This document shows positions 12,002 through 22,782 of a stretch of DNA of 64,000 bases, in pieces. Position numbers and translations under genes: made by a program. A model generated the notes under the pieces. The model made no database searches. It saw only the letters and a list, made by a program, of their open reading frames with translations, and was not told where the DNA came from. Within the stretch, counting starts at the first letter, position 1. Each line of letters begins with the position of its first letter. The DNA is from Nansenia antarctica (Eukaryota > Chordata > Actinopteri > Argentiniformes > Microstomatidae): assembly GCA_963989245.1 (NCBI GenBank), contig OZ022353.1, forward strand, positions 31,617,298 through 31,681,297, given 5' to 3'.

Positions 12002-12807
12002 TTTACTGAGAGAGTCCTCAGGAAATACCACCTCAAACAGGAGCTGCTTGTGACCTTCTACCGCTGCACAGTGGAGAGCATCCTCACCTACTGCATCTGC
12101 GTGTGGTTCTCCAGCTGCACAGCCGCAGAGAGGAATGCGCTACAGAGAGTCGTGAGATCGGCCCAGAAGATCATCGGCGCCCCCCTCCCCTCTCTGGAAG
12201 AGCTGTACAACACACGCTGCCTCAGGAAGGCCTCCAAGATCTCCAGAGACCCATCCCACCCTGGGAACGAACACTTTGTTCGGCTGCCCTCGGGCAGGCG
12301 GTTCAGGACCATGTCCGCAAGGACAAATAGACTGAAGCTCAGCTTCTACCCTAGGGCCATTCAGGCCCTGAACACAGCAAAGACCTAGGTTCTAGGCCCT
12401 GTACAATCTAGACAATTTGATGGCAGCTACTAGATTGTAATCAAGTGCAATACTGAAACACAACTGTGAACATTTCAAACCTGCAAACTGCGACACTTTA
12501 AATGAATGTGCAATAATACTATGTGCAATATGACAACCCTCGGGTACATAAGGTTCAGAGATAGGAAATGTTAGGATATTTATAGCATAGCATAGAGTAC
12601 AGCACAGTGTTTTATTTGTATAGTATAGTATAGTGGATAGTGTATATAGCCTTTATTTATGTAAACCAGCTCTTTTTCCCTTCTTGTTTTTAGTATTTTT
12701 TTCCTAGCACCAGGGGAGCCCCCCCCTCCCAAATTTCGTTGTATGGTACCTGTACTATATTAATGACAATAAAGACCATTCATTCATTCATTCATTCATT
12801 CAAATTA
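12002..12807 (+). mobile_element. L2-like LINE, 3' end only
   Basis: The open frame to 12388 encodes the extreme C-terminus of an L2-clade reverse transcriptase (LLVTFYRCTVESILTY, ALQRVVRSAQKI, LPSGRRFR, ARTNRLKLSFYPRAI). A 3' UTR follows with CACCAGGGGAGCC, TTTCGTTGTATGGTACC, and AATAAAGACC ending in (ATTC)n. This is the usual 5'-truncated form. The same tail appears reversed near 5100. Confidence 0.85.
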
Positions 12808-12925
12808 CTTAAATAAAGTATTACAAAAGTTTTTTTAAATATAAAGTGCAAAGTACAACGTGCACTCACTTAAAATGAAAACAAATTGCAGCCTCAAAAA
12901 CCAAAGTGGGGGCCTAAACAACACA

Positions 12926-13018
12926 AAACCAATGACTCAGATGAATATGAACCAAGGCACATGGTGTGTGACACTACAAGTGTCTGTAGAACCTTGGTTC
13001 ATACTCATCTGAGTCATT
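12926..13018. repeat. Foldback: 28-bp inverted repeat
   Basis: AATGACTCAGATGAATATGA... near 12928 pairs with ...TCATACTCATCTGAGTCATT near 13016, leaving about 35 bp of loop. The right arm is also the end of the minus-strand reading frame below. Confidence 0.75.
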
Positions 13019-13420
13019 TTCAGGTGTGTGTGAATGTGGGGGGTGTGCTGGAGAGTCGTGGTATCTGTAGCTTTGGTACAGGGGGTCATGGGGCTGCTGT
13101 GGAGTGGCTTGGGGCTGGTAGTGGCTCAGTGATGCAATGAGTTGGTCCATTAAAATCCCTGTTGACCGGGTATTCTCCGCAACACTTTGGGTTATGAGGC
13201 GTTCCTCCCTTGCATAACTACGCTCCCTTTGTTCCTCAAACCACTCCCTCTGACTTTGCTGCATCCGCTCAAGGAATTTGTGGTGCTCGTGTTGAGCACC
13301 ACTGGTCCTCGTGTTGAGCACCACTGGTCCTCGTGTTGAGCACCACTGGTCCTCGTGTTGAGCACCACTGGTCCTCGTGTTGAGCACCACTGGTCCTAGG
13401 CCTACGACGTCTTGAATCAC
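12974..13420 (-). pseudogene. Transposon accessory protein fragment (Myb/SANT-protein tail-like)
   Basis: The minus-strand frame encodes a glutamine/glutamate-rich helix (FLERMQQSQREWFEEQRERSYAREERL), then a His/Pro/Gln-rich tail with HYQPQATPQQ and NDSDEYEPRFYRHL. This resembles the C-terminal part of Myb/SANT-like accessory proteins of PIF/Harbinger elements, but no DNA-binding domain is present. The 5' end is a 22-bp tandem repeat, so the start is not real. Confidence 0.4.
13281..13393. repeat. 22-bp tandem repeat
   Basis: Five near-identical copies of TCCTCGTGTTGAGCACCACT plus GG. It translates on the minus strand as repeats of SGAQHEDQW-type peptides in a shifting frame. Confidence 0.9.
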
Positions 13421-13424
13421 GTCT

Positions 13425-14218
13425 TGAATGACCTAGACAAGAAATACAGTAGCACTTTTAGCTAAGAATACTGTTACCTGAACGTCAAAAAGGTAACATC
13501 ACAATACTGCTGTATTCAGTTCATTTAGTGGTATTGTTGTTGATTCAGTTGCACTAGTGTTATGCATACAAGTATGGTATTGCAATCTTACCCTGAACAG
13601 GCAACGCTGTAGAAGTGGATGGGTGTTGGTCATCAGGTGAGCTGCTCCTGGTTGGTTCCCCTTCAGCCAGAGGAGTGGGTGGCTGCAATGGGTCTACATC
13701 ATCATTCTCTATTAAGTTATAAAATGAAAAAAAACACATTTAAGAACTCTTTTTTTTCCACTAATTACCTTGAATGTGATTTGTTTTGTCTTGGGAATAA
13801 TTAGAATTGTTTTAATAATAATAGAATATTATAATAGTAATTAACTGCATAAGCCCCATACAATGGAAGAGAGAGCATGTTTCCTGGTGCTTCAAAGCAA
13901 GTAGGCCTACAAACTGGGAAAAACATATTTAAGGTTTTTATTTCAAATGAAATCAACTTGTGTGAGCCAGCATTAAAAGCTAAAGAGTGCTTTGCTTTGG
14001 TAGTGTGATGCCACCCACTGGGTATAAAGGGTTAATAATATTATTCAGAACTTCCTCTCTTACGTTTGGTCTTACGTCAGGCGCCAAATCTGAGTTTTAT
14101 GCTCGTAATTGTTAAGTGTGCAACTATGGCTAAACAGTTATCTTTGACCCGTTTTCTTAAAACAATCACGTCTGGAGAATGAAAAAGTTGTGGACCAGCA
14201 GGCCCTGTCCAAAGAGCA
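13425..14218. other. No gene seen
   Basis: Plain AT-rich sequence between the transposon fragment and the next LINE. No accepted ORF, RNA or terminal repeat. Confidence 0.4.
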
Positions 14219-16776
14219 ATGGCAGGATCCTCTTCAACACAGGTTGAAGAGGCATGGCTAGGTTTCAAAACCAAATTCCTAAATATTATTGACAGTATAG
14301 CCCCCATGAGAACCACCAGGGTTAAAGCCCGATCGGAACCATGGATGAATTCGGACATTCTAAATGCTATGAAAGTCAGAGACCTAAAATGCTCTGAAGT
14401 TCAAAAATGCAAATCTAAATTAGTGAAACACTTAAACGAAGATCACAAAACCCACTTTGAGAAAATTAAAAAACAATGCAACAAACTATGCAATCAGGTA
14501 ATTACCATGACCAAATCTGCTAAGAAAGAATACCTCGATAACAAAATCGAAGAAAACTTAAACAAACCACGTGACCTTTGGAAGCTACTTAATAGCCAAC
14601 TAGGTTGCAGTCAAAAACTCAAAACCAGGTCTACAAACATCAGCATAAAATCTGGAGATTCTCTCCTTACAGACAAGCTGGATGTGGCTAAGTGCTTAAA
14701 CACTTTCTTTACAACAATAGCCACTAAATTAGTTAACAATCTACCACCCCACTCAGGGCGTTATGGTGTAGAGCACATCCGTGCGTTCTACAATAAACTG
14801 GGTGTACGCAAAGATGATTTTAAACTCTCCATGGTGTCAAACGATGAGGTGTTTAAAAAGCTGGGCGCTCTACACTCAGAAAAGGCCACGGGCCATGACA
14901 ATATTCCAGCCAGATTTCTAAAAGACTCAGCTGCCTCCATTACCCCAATCATCACCCACATAATAAACCTCTCCATCAAACAGGGACACGTCCCCCTTGA
15001 CTTTAAAATAGCAAGGGTAACCCCACTGTATAAAAAAGGAAGCAAATTAGACCCAGGCAACTACCGACCTGTTTCTATTCTTAATTCCATCTCGAAACTT
15101 ATGGAAAAAATAGTTTATGAACAGGTTGATAGGTACCTTACCGAAAAAAATCTGATGTATGAATTTCAATCAGGATTCAGAACATCCCATTCCACTGACA
15201 CATGCCTTCTCTATTTGAACGACCACATCAACCATGAGGTGGACTCGGGCAAGTACTGCGGCATGGTCATGCTGGACCTCCAGAAGGCCTTCGACACAGT
15301 AGATCACCACATATTGTTAGATAAACTGAAAGCAATTGGGTTCGATAGAACATCGGTGAGCTGGATGCAATCCTACTTAGAAGGGAGGGAACAGGTGGTT
15401 AGTGTGAACGGAACACTGTCCCCCCCCCTCCCAGTGACCTGCGGCGTTCCACAAGGAAGCATATTGGGACCTTTACTGTTCCTAATATATGTGAATGACA
15501 AGTCATCAGCATGTGATTGCAATTTGTTCCTGTTCGCGGATGACTCGGCTCTGCTGGTCTCTGACAGGGACATATTGCAGGTGGAAAAAGCGCTAAGCAC
15601 TGAACTGAGTAGAATCTGCATCTGGCTAGCTGACAATAAACTATCAATACACCTAGGTAAAACTGAAACCATCCTATACGGATCCCCATCTAAACTCAGA
15701 AAGGCTGAAAATTTTAAAATAAAAGTGGGTAACATTAATATCACAAGAAAAGAGGATATTACATACCTGGGCTCCATCTTAGAGGCAAATCTTTCCGGAG
15801 ATAAAATGGCAGCAAAAGTAATCAAAAAAGTGAACCATAGAACTAGATTCTTGTACAGGATATCCTCACTTGTCAGTAAAAACACACTGAGGAGGACCCT
15901 ATCAGGAGCTCTCATTCAATGTCACTTCGACTATGCCGTAACATCATGGTACTATAGAACCACAAAGGCCCATAAAACAAGACTCCAGACAGCCCAAAAT
16001 AAACTGGTTAGGCTTCTGCTAGGCCTCAACCCTAGGACACATCTAACCGCTGCTCATTTTTTGAGCCTTGATTGGCTACGAGTAGTTGACAGAGTGCAGC
16101 AGCTTGCACTGGGCCTGGTCTTCAAGATACGCTACACCACAAAGACACCCAAGTACCTGTCAACATACTTCCAAAAAGTGAACAACGTCCACACATACAA
16201 CACCAGAGGAAGCTCCACGAACCACGTTCAACCGCGTTGCACCACAAACAAGGGGTTAAACTCGTTTGCAAACTATGCAGTAAAAATGTGCAACGCCCTT
16301 CCTATAATCTTAAAGGAGTGCAAAACACTGCCGACCTTCAAAACCACTCTCAAAAAACATTTACAGGAGGCTGCAATCCGTAACTGGACCCTCTAAATCA
16401 AAAATCTGATTAAAAGACCCGAACTACCCACTGTACATACTTTGTGTTTTGTCCCCCGCCCCCACCGGTGGTGTATGTCCCCACCTGTCCTACCCGCTGT
16501 ACATACCTTATGTTTTGTTGTATTGTTCTTCCCATGATGGATGTATGTTTATCTTGTAGATAGTAATAGTTATTTGTCTGTATTATCTTGTAGATAGTAC
16601 TAGTTTTTTTTGTCTGTCTTACATGTAACGATGAATTGAGAATCAAGGACCCCAATTGAAATAAGCCAGTGGCTTTCTTGGGTTTTTATCCTGTTAGTTG
16701 ACCTTGTATGTAATATGTACTTGCATGTACCTACTTCTGCAAATCTTCTAATAAAGTTTTCAATCAATCAATCAAA
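14219..16776 (+). mobile_element. Non-LTR retrotransposon (jockey/CR1/L2 group), 5'-truncated with long open RT
   Basis: One uninterrupted frame of 725 codons (14219..16396) encodes a reverse transcriptase: FKIARVTPLYKKG, NYRPVSILNSISKLMEKI, FQSGFRTSHSTDTCLL, MLDLQKAFDTVDH, CGVPQGSILGPLLFL, the catalytic FADDSALL, and a thumb and C-terminal region ending near TFKTTLKKHLQ. The N-terminal endonuclease domain is absent, so the copy is 5'-truncated. The RT itself has no stop or frameshift, which suggests a young insertion. The 3' UTR runs to an AATAAAG and a short (TCAA)n tail at about 16760-16775. Confidence 0.85.
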
Positions 16777-16777
16777 G

Positions 16778-17654
16778 ACATTTGCTGTCCCTGGGAATGA
16801 AGGAGAAATGACCACAGCATCGACAACATGTCATGCTACCCTGCATGCTAACCTTAGCAAAAGTGCTAACAAGCCCAGACTGCAGCAGTGCAAAGCACTA
16901 AATTAAGCCTGAGATCATCATGTTTTCTGGACGCCTGAACAACATGACACTTTTGGCTTTTGAAAGAAAACTAACAGACACTTTGGATTTCAATAACATT
17001 ATCGATTTATTCAACTACGCCATGTGTAGATCCATAAGGTAGGCAAATATGATTTTCTTCCCGCCGTGGAATGGTTATGATTTAAAGAGTTCAGCTCTTT
17101 TTGAAAGAACATTTGATGCATTGATGAATTGGCAAGAGATGTCACCCCGTTTTTTTTTACAAAAGTGAATGTTCAACAGCACAATGCAAACTGCTGCCTG
17201 ATACTATTTGACTGTTACAGAAATCTATCTTACTGTGTAAAGGCCAGAAGACACCAAGCAATTTCAGCCACCAATTTGCCGCAAGCCATGTTTTCACGTC
17301 AAAGTTTACATATCGCAAAGTCAGCGAGTGAGTTTCTGAATTGTTGGTTATTTAATCTTTGAGCGAGGGACTGTCTGAATTGTGACGTACTGTGCTGGTT
17401 ATTTAATTTAATTTGTAGTTATATTCCTGTCAGTGCACTACCAAGGGTTATGCAACATTTGTTATTATCATCTGACTGGCTCATAGATTTGGTGACTTTG
17501 GGGACCCTAGTCGGGTGTGCTTATTTCAATCTTAGTTCACATACTTTTAGGTAGGGCTGCAACTAACGATAATTGTGTATGAGTGTAGTCGCGTGAGTAT
17601 GTGTATGTGCTAGCTTAGCTTAAGAGTTAAAAGTTCGGAGCGAGTTAGCTCAAC
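16778..17654. other. No gene seen; hAT-end-like sequence near 17553
   Basis: Mostly unremarkable sequence. TAGGGCTGCAACTAACGAT at about 17553 resembles the 5' terminus of fish hAT elements, but no partner end was found. Confidence 0.35.
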
Positions 17655-17657
17655 TTA

Positions 17658-18679
17658 GGGCGGCTACACACTAGACGACTTTTCAAGTTGTAACATCGCT
17701 GAGCCTCTCACACTAAACGACCGTCGTGCTGGTGTCCACGTCTCAGCGGCGCGCATACTGCGCAGCACAGCGCACACTACAGGATGTGGCAACGACGGGG
17801 GCTCACAGACTACACGATTCTTCACTTGGTCAGGACGATTCGCCAAGCTGTAGTGTCGCGATATCAGCACATGATGACGAGACGTTGACAGGCTGACGGC
17901 TGTCAAAAAAAGATGGAGCTCGACACGCAACAACAATGCAATGCACATGCAATTGCACAATGCACATGCAATGCACATGCAATTGTTGCAATGCACATGC
18001 AATTTGCACATGCAAAAAGATGGAGCTCGACACGCAACAACAATGCAATGCACATGCAATTGCACAATGCACATGCAATGCACATGCAATTGTTGCAATG
18101 CAATGCACATGCAATTTGCACATGCAAAAAGATGGAGCTCGACACGCAACAACAATGCAATGCACATGCAATTGCACAATGCACATGCAATTGCACAATG
18201 CACATGCACTACACATGCAATTGTTGCAATGCAATGCACATGCAACAACAATTAGCTGCACTTGATGCATGTGCATTTATTTGCTCAGAAAAGCCTTCCT
18301 TCCATCTGTTCACTCCACCGAGCGCTGACAACTTTTTTCTTCAGAGCCATCCCTTCTTTCACGCCTCCTTCGCGCTGCATTTCCTCGACCTATCATTGTC
18401 TGTGCTGTCCACACGGGTCGTTGCCCATCTCAGACTAGCAGAATGTAGATTCCGTCGGCCGATAAAATGAAACATGTTTGAAAAGATCTGGAGCCCTGCG
18501 ACGGCCCCTCCGACGGGATCGGCGGTCCTCCGATTGCGTCTCTGAGCCTGTCACACTAAACGAGCGTCGGAGATGGCGCGTCCCCGGGTTTGCAATGACT
18601 GGAGGATTTTGTCGCCGACCGCAAAAACTGGTCGGCGACAGCTAAATCGGGGTTAAAATCGTCTAGTGTGTAGCCGCCT
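17658..18679. mobile_element. Non-autonomous PIF/Harbinger-type element with TTA target site
   Basis: Inverted ends share GGCGGCTACACACTAGACGA (left from 17659, right reversed ending 18678). They are flanked by TTA at 17655..17657 and 18680..18682, the 3-bp TWA target site typical of Harbinger. Subterminal repeats such as CACACTAAACGA also mirror each other. The interior holds a three-copy tandem array and no transposase. It has landed inside a Myb/SANT-like frame. Confidence 0.8.
17906..18253. repeat. Three copies of a roughly 108-112-bp unit built from ATGCACATGCAATTGC words
   Basis: Each unit begins AAAAAGATGGAGCTCGACAC and is then made almost wholly of overlapping GCACATGCAAT and CAATTGTTGCAATGC words. 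Long open frames of MHMQ/CNCN type on both strands are by-products. Confidence 0.9.
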
Positions 18680-18682
18680 TTA

Positions 18683-18973
18683 CCGGTGTCGTCGTCGTTG
18701 GTGGTCTCAAAGCCGATATCCACTCCGTGGGAATTTTCGGCGATTGCCAGCGGTCTATGCCCCAGTATATCATTCATTCCATTGAAATGAATAAAATTAG
18801 ATGGGTCAGAGCCGCTGGTGTTGTTCTGCCTTTTCGCCTTTGAAAAGGCCGCCTTGAGGGTCTTCCACCTACACCTCACCTGGTCAACAGTTCTAAAAAA
18901 AACGCGCCTCATTCAGTTTCTCACAAACAGTTTTAAATATATCGGTGTTACGCCGATGTCTTCCATCAAAATG
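18683..18973 (-). pseudogene. Myb/SANT-like domain protein fragment, interrupted
   Basis: The minus strand encodes GRHRRNTDIFKTVCEKLNE, then, after a homopolymer run that shifts the frame at about 18900, VRCRWKTLKAAFSKAKRQ and FIHFNGMNDILGHRP. The WKxLK...K(F/N)...L pattern is that of the Myb/SANT-like domains (MADF/trihelix type) of Harbinger-derived proteins. The frame is broken by the T-run, and its downstream part is displaced by the MITE at 17658..18679. Confidence 0.55.
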
Positions 18974-19159
18974 TTCCATTATATTTAATTCTTTGATGAT
19001 TATAAGGATGATGCTGTCTCCTCACTCCAAAAGTGCGTCTTATTGCTTGCCATTTTTATCTTGCTATGCTGTCCCTAGCAACAAGTTGGCAACAACACAA
19101 CCCAGGATCACGTGCTCGAGGAGAATTGAGCATGCGCAGACGTAACTGAATACTCCGAT

Positions 19160-19471
19160 AAGAGTCATAAGCCGCTTAAGGTGTTTACATGCCACAATAA
19201 GCGGCTTCAAACAGGCGTAAGCCAGGGGTACGCGTTTACATGACACTTGCCCAAGCGGCTTATTGAGCATACTAGGGGGTATGATTCTAGCTTGGGGTGC
19301 GAGAGGTCCCGGGTACAAATCCCGGACGAGCCCCCAATTTATGTTACGCTCCCCGTGAGATGTTCGCCACTAGGGAGGGAGAGTGCAACCTCCTGCCCAT
19401 AACCACTCTGCTAATAGGTGTAAAAGCCGCTTAATACCCTCTGTATTAAGCGGCTTATGGTGTGCATGTAA
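19160..19471. mobile_element. Small element with AAGCCGCTTA / TAAGCGGCTTA terminal and internal repeats
   Basis: CATAAGCCGCTTAAGGTGTT at about 19166 and TTAAGCGGCTTATGGTGTG at about 19446 bracket the segment. Further internal copies of the same 11-bp word lie at about 19197, 19254, 19407 and 19446. It embeds a tRNA-Pro-like sequence. The word is nearly palindromic, so TIR and direct-repeat readings are both possible. Confidence 0.5.
19257..19333 (+). tRNA. tRNA-Pro-like sequence (degenerate; probably pseudogene)
   Basis: The D-arm to acceptor part reads GGGGTATGATTC..., ...GGTGCGAGAGGTCCCGGGT, ACAAATCCCGGACGAGCCC, which matches vertebrate tRNA-Pro closely. The 5' acceptor/D side is altered (GGCTTATTG fused to the surrounding repeat, with extra bases), the anticodon stem has one mismatch, the anticodon loop reads GGG at 34-36, and the B box has GGTAC instead of GGTTC. 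These changes argue against function. Confidence 0.55.
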
Positions 19472-19480
19472 CCGCAGTCA

Positions 19481-20560
19481 ATGACTCGCCAGAAAATCCG
19501 AGATATCATGCGCTATCTACGCTTTGACAAGAACACACGAGCTGCCCGCGTTCCGGTGGATACATTTCCCATGATTCCATAAATTTGTTACAAATTTGTG
19601 AAAAACAGCATTGCATCGTACACACCTGGTGACAATATCACCGTGGATTAACAGTTGTTCCCGACCAAAGCAAGATGTCGTTTCACACAGTACATGGCCA
19701 ATAAACCTGAGAAATTTGGCATAAAGTTCTGGGTAGCTGCGGACGTGGACACCAAATACATGTTGAACGCACATCCCTACCTAGGGAAAGATGAGAGCAG
19801 GCCGGCCGGTCAGCGGTAATCAGACAATGTTGTGCTGCGTCTGATCGAGCCGTTCCTGGGCAAAGGAAGAAATGTCACAACAGACAATTACTTCACATCG
19901 TTTTCACTGGCAAACACCCTTTTTGCCCAACAAACCACAATTGTTGGCACAATTAATAAAATCAGACAGGAGTTGCCCCCATGTGCACGGGCACGGGATT
20001 TTCCAGCAAGGGCTGGAGAAGCCACACTCACGGTTTACCAGGCAAAGCCAAAGAAAAATGTATGCCTCCTCAGCACACTACATCAAACCGTTTCTATTGA
20101 TGATGGCCCAAAGAAACAGCCCGAAACGGTTTCCTACTACAACAGCACTAAGTTCGGTGTTGATGTTCTGGACCAGATGACGAGGAAATACACAGTAAAA
20201 GGAGGGACCCACCGTTGGCCTGTAGCTGTGTTTTACAACATTTTAGACATGGCTGCAATTAATGCATGCATTCTGTACAGCCAGTGCATGGGTGTCAGGA
20301 TAAACAGGAAGAAATTCCTTCATAAGCTGGCAGGGGAGTTGTGTGAGCCTCTGGTAATGACAAGGCTTCCTTCTACACCAGCAGCGAGAAGGCGACTGCA
20401 GCTCGAAACTCCTCACCCACCTCCGTCCCCACATGTGAAAAGAAAAAAGTGTCAAGGCGCCATATGTTGAGGGAACAAAGCATCTAACATCTGCCAGTCA
20501 TGTGGACGATTTGTCTGTGGCACATGCACCAAGCCAGCAACGGTGTGCTGGGGATGCTGA
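19481..20560 (+). pseudogene. piggyBac transposase (PGBD-like) relic
   Basis: One frame from ATG 19481 to a stop at 20558-20560 carries the piggyBac catalytic core: the first Asp region (ITVD, next codon now a stop, then QLFPTKARCRF), the second Asp in TTDNYFTS, the third Asp in FGVDVLDQM. The RKYTVK...RWPVAVFYNILD block and a cysteine-rich C-terminal finger (CQSCGRFVCGTC...CWGC) follow. Four in-frame stops interrupt it (after MIP, after TVD, after AGQR, and at 20468), but no frameshift was found. The N-terminal third is missing. TTAA-flanked ends were not identified. Confidence 0.85.
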
Positions 20561-22780
20561 CTGTCCTATGGCCAGGCCGGATGCCTCTCCTGCCCTGTCT
20601 ACCTGACAGTGCCCACGCTGAGCGCTCCGGCGACCTCCTATTCACTTTCTACTTTTTTATACAGTATATTGGTGTTTATATTAATTACCATACTTTTTAC
20701 TTGGAAGAATTGACGTGAACATTGAAAGTAAATAAAAATGTAACTTGAATTATCTGTCTCTCTGTCTGTGTTCGTTTGTTTGAAAAGTAGTACAAATATC
20801 CATCTGATATATGTATGTAAAGATATTTCACTGCAACATGAACACACTATATTTTCACTTTTCACAACAGCTATTTTCATTTCATTTATAATGTGCAGTA
20901 AACAAACAAAATCTTGTATACACTCTGCAATTGGCTACTATACAATGGTGCCAAAATCAACTATCCAAATATTAATCTGTGTACAACCGTTTTGACTGTT
21001 GTGTAGCCTATTATTATCATTGCCGACACAGGTCGACATGAGAATTGTTGGCTACTTCATATCATAACTGAACATTCATATATATAGCCTATTGCATTAT
21101 TTGAAAATTGACAGCGCTGTAAATAGTGTTATTCAATGCACAAGCACGTCATTTCACACGATTTTGATCGACTTTCTGCGGCAGCGAAATACATTATCAA
21201 TATCTTATTATCAATTATCAATATACTCTCTCCCTTCTTCTCCTTACTTTCCTGTCTGTCTTCACTATATCTGTCCAATAACATGAACATTATGAGTGGG
21301 ACTGCCCCACTCAGAAAGAAAATAACATTATATTTTAAAAAAAAAAAATATATATATATATACAATATTATAAATATCCATTCCTTATATCGTTGATGAT
21401 TACAGGCATAATCAAATGTAGGATTTGCAATTACATACTGTACAGTTTATAATTGTATTAACTGTCTGTACATATACATAACTTATGTATCACTATTGCT
21501 ATATATAGCCTATATATAGCCTATATATAAACACATTATGTTACAAATGTCAGTCTTATTCACTGTCATTCAGCACTGAAGATTGAGCACAGTGTGTGTC
21601 CCCTTGCGACCTCTGCTGATATAAAAGAGAATTGCAGCCTTGGAGAAAAAGATGGCAACCGAATACCTAGGCAAATACACAGAAACACACAGATATACTG
21701 AAAAAAAAACTTTTTTTTTAAACATGATGAATGACGGTGTAGACCAGTGGTTCCCAACAATTTGTGTCTTGTGTACCCCTTGAGCTGTTTTGCCATGCCA
21801 GAAGTACCCCCTCACTCATGCGTGTTGATTATTTCCAAAAATGTTCAATTCAACTCTAACTTTTCTTTGCAAATATAACATTTATTATACAACAGTTAGT
21901 TCCGACCAAGTAATTTGATTGGACAAGAGGCATTCCATGAATGCCGATATACAGTATAACAGCACTGGGACTTTTAACTATATGTATCTTTCCACCGCAC
22001 AGGTGTTCTATTACAGTTTTTTCCAATTGCTAACACAATAAAATGACATGCATATCACAATTATTCAAAGTGACACACAGAGAGCAAAACCTCTTCTCAA
22101 GTCTCCAAAACTCTAAACACATTTTCTGCCTTACACACATTTTGCTATTCAAAATGGCACTTTTTAAATGCACTGAACACGGTTCTCTGTCTAAGACACA
22201 ACAATCTGACATAAAGTCACATGTTTGCCATTTCAAAACACTGCCATTCAAAATTACACTACATGAGGTAATTGGCCAATACATGTGTGCCACATGGCCA
22301 AACACCTCAATGGTTAAAAAACAGTGTACACCTACGTACATGCCCACACACTCACTGAAAATAGAAAAAGAAATAATAATGAATTTGATTTGATATCTGT
22401 TTCTTTTCCCTTTCTCCTGCTCCTCTGTGGCTTCTGTCTGAGGTGCAGTGATGCCATCCTTTTCTCATCCCAGAGTCTTGACTGATGGGGAGAGAAAACA
22501 GACAAGATCACACGCCCAAGCAGCCCACGCACCTTACCCGTCATTGCTGCCGCTCCATCGGCACAGATGTGACTGCAGGATTTCCACTCCAGATCGTTGT
22601 CTTTGAAGAAGCTGTCAATAATCAGAAATATTTCCTTGCCAGTTCTGTATCGTGGAGCTCCGCTACCTAAAATAGCAATTGACTGAAATTTTCGATGTCC
22701 GCGCTCGCCCTGTGAAATCTGAAGACGAAAAGAAGGAAGTTTAAGAAAGACTGGAGAACCCGCCAGACCTTCCCTTCAAG
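20561..22780. other. AT-rich region, no gene seen
   Basis: 2.2 kb with short AT microsatellites (for example 21340-21365, 21495-21530). A CAGTGGTTCCCAAC-type sequence near 21745 resembles the end of a fish hAT element. ORFs here are short and of low complexity; none was accepted. Confidence 0.45.
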
Positions 22781-22782
22781 AG

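Noticed and set aside
17664..18470. Cys/His/Met-rich ORFs on both strands
   Set aside because: By-products of the 110-bp tandem repeat in a MITE; open in several frames at once.
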